Source of the DNA: JBDHZU01 sp039812085
GTDB taxonomy: Bacteria > Actinomycetota > Actinomycetes > S36-B12 > UBA10799
NCBI GenBank assembly: GCA_039812085.1
Contig: JBDHZU010000097.1
Span: forward strand, 1 to 7,648
Length of the DNA stretch: 7,648 nt
Direction of reading: 5' to 3'
In this document: positions 5,538 to 7,648 of the stretch, in pieces
How the letters are laid out: every line of letters starts with the position of its first letter
Position numbering within the stretch: position 1 is the stretch's first letter
The notes under the pieces: generated by a model
Database searches by the model: none
What the model was told of the DNA's origin: nothing
The model's input: only the letters and a program-made list of their open reading frames with translations
Made by a program: the position numbers and the translations under genes

Positions 5538-5547
5538 GGAACCGACT

Positions 5548-7275
5548 ATGACAATCGTTAACGAACCGGTCTCGCAGCAGCTTCAGTCGCCGCCTCCCAC
5601 GCCCAAGCAAGCGCGCCGTGAGCACATGGGTCGCACCATCATTCGCTGGGCGACCACCACCGACCACAAGGTGATCGGCAACCTCTACTTCATTACCTCG
5701 ATGTTCTTCTTCTTCCTGGCCGGCATCATGGCGCTGGTCATTCGCATGGAGTTGGCGCATCCCGGTACGCAGTTCGTGTCTAACGAGCAGTACAACCAGC
5801 TATTCACGATGCACGGCACGATCATGTTGTTGCTATTCGCGACGCCGCTGTTCTCAGGCTTCGCCAACGCGATCATGCCGCTGCAGATTGGCGCGCCGGA
5901 TGTGGCGTTCCCACGACTCAACATGTTCGCCTACTGGCTGTACCTCTTCGGTGGCCTCGTGGTGGCGTTCAGCTTCTTCACGACTTCCGGTTCCGCAGAC
6001 TTCGGTTGGACGGCTTACGCCCCGCTGACCAGCCCGGAATACTCCCCAGGAATCGGCGCCGACCTGTGGTTCTTGGGTCTGTCGATTGGTGGTTTGGGAA
6101 CCATCCTCGGTGCGGTCAACTTCTTCACCACGATCTGCTGCATGCGCGCACCAGGTATGACGATGTTCCGCCTGCCGGTATTTACCTGGACTGTGTTGCT
6201 GACCAGCATGCTCGCGCTGCTGGCCTTCCCACCGTTGGCGGCGTCTCTGGTGGTGATGGAAATCGATCGCAAGTTCGGTTCCGTCGTATTCGACGCGGCG
6301 AACGGTGGCGCGATCCTCTGGCAGCACATCTTCTGGTTCTTCGGTCATCCTGAGGTCTACATTCTGGCGTTGCCGTTCTTCGGAATCTGCTCCGAGATCA
6401 TCCCGGTGTTCTCGCGAAAGCCGATCTTCGGTTACAAGGGTCTGGTCTTCGCCACGATCGCTATTGCAGGTCTGTCCATGTCTGTGTGGGCGCACCACAT
6501 GTACGTGACTGGCGCAGTATTGCTGCCGTTCTTCTCGATCATGACGATGCTGATTGCAGTTCCGACTGGAGTGAAGTTCTTCAACTGGATCGGGACGATG
6601 TGGCAAGGCTCGATCTCGTTCGAGACTCCGATGCTATGGGTCAGTGGCTTCTTGGTCACCTTCCTGTTCGGTGGTTTGACCGGCGTCATCTTGGCGTCGC
6701 CGCCGCTGGACTTCCAGGTGTCTGACTCCTACTTCGTGGTTGCGCACTTCCACTACGTGGTGTTCGGAACCGTTGTGTTCCTGATGTTCGCTGGCTTCTT
6801 CTTCTGGTGGCCCAAGTTGACCGGACGCATGCTGGACGAGCGCCTCGGCAAGCTGCAATTCTGGCTGCTCTTCATCGGTTTCTGGGGAACGTTCCTCGTG
6901 CAGCACTGGCTGGGTGTGGAAGGTATGCCGCGTCGTTACGCGGACTATCTGGAGAGTGATGGCTTCACCACGTTGAACGTGTTCTCCACAGTCTTTGCCT
7001 TCGTCTTGGGTATCTCATTCCTCCCGTTCCTCTACAACGTCTACAAGACCTGGCGTTACGCGCCGCTTGTGACGGTGGATGACCCTTGGGGCTGGGGCGG
7101 TTCTCTGGAGTGGGCGACGAGTTGCCCACCACCGCGGCACAACTTCCATTCGTTGCCTCCCATCCGGTCTGAGCGCCCAGCATTCGACTTGCACCATCCG
7201 GAGCTGGCACCGAAGAACATGCCGGCCGGCGCAGTGGTTGTGGCTGATGCTTCAGCGGAAGGAATTGAGAAGTGA
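5548..7275 (+). CDS. ctaD: Cytochrome c oxidase subunit I
   Basis: Catalytic subunit of the aa3-type haem-copper oxidase, an integral membrane protein of 575 residues with about 12 helices. It reduces O2 to water at the haem a3-CuB site and pumps protons. All checked residues are present: H89 in MHGTIM and H402 as low-spin haem a ligands; H400 in VAHFHYV as haem a3 ligand; H267, H316 and H317 as CuB ligands. Y271 in GHPEVY is the cross-linked tyrosine. The D-channel has D118 in GAPDVAFPRLN and E269 in GHPEVY. The K-channel has K343 in VPTGVKFF. E in GHPEVY places it among type A1 haem-copper oxidases. The C-terminal segment after about 510 (WGWGGSLEWATSCPPP, then a loop rich in P and H) is typical of actinobacterial CtaD. 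ATG with GAGGA 7 nt upstream, overlapping the ctaC stop. Its TGA overlaps the ctaF GTG by 4 bp. Confidence 0.98.
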   Translation: MTIVNEPVSQQLQSPPPTPKQARREHMGRTIIRWATTTDHKVIGNLYFITSMFFFFLAGIMALVIRMELAHPGTQFVSNEQYNQLFTMHGTIMLLLFATPLFSGFANAIMPLQIGAPDVAFPRLNMFAYWLYLFGGLVVAFSFFTTSGSADFGWTAYAPLTSPEYSPGIGADLWFLGLSIGGLGTILGAVNFFTTICCMRAPGMTMFRLPVFTWTVLLTSMLALLAFPPLAASLVVMEIDRKFGSVVFDAANGGAILWQHIFWFFGHPEVYILALPFFGICSEIIPVFSRKPIFGYKGLVFATIAIAGLSMSVWAHHMYVTGAVLLPFFSIMTMLIAVPTGVKFFNWIGTMWQGSISFETPMLWVSGFLVTFLFGGLTGVILASPPLDFQVSDSYFVVAHFHYVVFGTVVFLMFAGFFFWWPKLTGRMLDERLGKLQFWLLFIGFWGTFLVQHWLGVEGMPRRYADYLESDGFTTLNVFSTVFAFVLGISFLPFLYNVYKTWRYAPLVTVDDPWGWGGSLEWATSCPPPRHNFHSLPPIRSERPAFDLHHPELAPKNMPAGAVVVADASAEGIEK

Positions 7276-7648
7276 ATCAGACCGGCAAACTCACCCTGAT
7301 CGCCACGCTCTTCTATCTGGCTGTTACTGGGCTGTACTGGTTCTGGTCTCAGGATCCGACCGGCAGTCTGATGCTGCTTTTCTCCGGCGCGATGGCGCTC
7401 ATCCTCACTTTTTTCTTGCTGAACGTGAGCAAGCGGGTCTATCCCACTCCGGAAGATGATCCGGATGCTTTGCCAGAAGATGCCGATATTGACTATGGCT
7501 TCTACTCACCGCATTCGTGGTGGCCTTTGCCGCTCGCGCTGTCCTGCGCGATGATCGTCTTTGGTCTGGCCTTCGCCGCCTGGATTGTGGTGGCAGGAAC
7601 GGTCTTCCTCATGTTGAGTCTGGTCGGATGGGTCTTCGAGTACTACCG
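7272..7648 (+). CDS. ctaF: Cytochrome c oxidase subunit IV, actinobacterial type (3' end outside window)
   Basis: Small membrane subunit specific to actinobacterial aa3 oxidases. The GTG lies in the GTGA overlap with the ctaD stop, so translation is coupled. Translation runs 125 complete codons to the right edge without a stop. It begins MNQTGKLTLIATLFYL and has hydrophobic segments at about 7-25 and 33-51, then a hydrophilic acidic loop (YPTPEDDPDALPED, 57-70). The family hallmark FYSPHSWWPLPLAL follows at 77-90, then one or two further membrane segments, reaching GWVFEYY at the edge, a sequence found near the end of the family. Since CtaF proteins are usually about 130-140 residues, only a few codons are missing. 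It follows subunits II and I as in Streptomyces. It is thought to be structural within the bc1-aa3 supercomplex; a chemical role is not known. Confidence 0.92.
   Translation, partial: MNQTGKLTLIATLFYLAVTGLYWFWSQDPTGSLMLLFSGAMALILTFFLLNVSKRVYPTPEDDPDALPEDADIDYGFYSPHSWWPLPLALSCAMIVFGLAFAAWIVVAGTVFLMLSLVGWVFEYY

Noticed and set aside
5854..6606. Minus-strand open frame of 250 codons inside ctaD
   Set aside because: Antisense shadow rich in Arg, His, Glu and Gln; ctaD on the other strand is unmistakable.
7079..7459. Plus-strand open frame of 126 codons across the ctaD-ctaF junction
   Set aside because: It runs out of frame through the conserved ctaD C-terminus and the ctaF start; its translation has no recognisable features.
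1..7648. CRISPR arrays, insertion sequences, tRNA or rRNA genes, phage or defence genes
   Set aside because: No direct-repeat arrays, transposase motifs, cloverleaf-like segments or defence domains were seen; the genes are housekeeping in type and tightly packed.

Overview
The window looks like a chromosomal piece of a moderately high-GC actinobacterium. The evidence is gene content and order. A glycerate kinase, a HesB/ErpA-type Fe-S protein, an actinobacterial-type adenosine kinase (PfkB family) and, further along, the aa3 cytochrome c oxidase genes occur in an order recalled from Mycobacterium tuberculosis (Rv2205c, Rv2204c, Rv2202c, Rv2200c) and Streptomyces. The CtaF-type oxidase subunit IV is itself an actinobacterial protein. 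The exact lineage cannot be told from the sequence. No mobile elements, CRISPR arrays or RNA genes were seen, and nothing looks recently transferred.

Layout, left to right. (1) 1-822 (+): 3' part of a glycerate kinase gene, cut by the window edge. (2) 951-1316 (+): erpA-like A-type Fe-S carrier, with its own Shine-Dalgarno. (3) 1395-2381 (+): adoK, apparently leaderless, preceded by a perfect 8-bp dyad. (4) 2397-3170 (+): aat, leucyl/phenylalanyl-tRNA-protein transferase, probably co-transcribed with adoK. (5) On the minus strand, 4553 down to 3405 is a cysteine-desulfurase-fold gene. It is followed directly by a tusA-like gene (3403 down to 3149) whose 3' end overlaps the end of aat by 22 bp. 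(6) From a short divergent promoter region, the plus-strand oxidase operon ctaC (4659-5537), ctaD (5548-7275) and ctaF (7272 to the right edge) runs out of the window. All intergenic stretches are shorter than 150 bp.

How the genes work together. ctaC, ctaD and ctaF encode subunits II, I and IV of the terminal oxidase. All CuA, CuB, haem and proton-channel residues that were checked are present. ErpA delivers Fe-S clusters, and the desulfurase-like/TusA pair would be expected to handle sulfur.

The most surprising point is that the desulfurase-like protein is full length and keeps its catalytic cysteine (C327). It has nevertheless lost the PLP Schiff-base lysine (T210 in its place) and several other cofactor-binding residues. 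It therefore cannot be an ordinary PLP-dependent cysteine desulfurase. It is best described as a pseudo-desulfurase paired with a TusA-like sulfur carrier, transcribed divergently from the cytochrome oxidase genes. Similar actinobacterial proteins are, from memory, single desulfurase-TusA fusions with an intact lysine.
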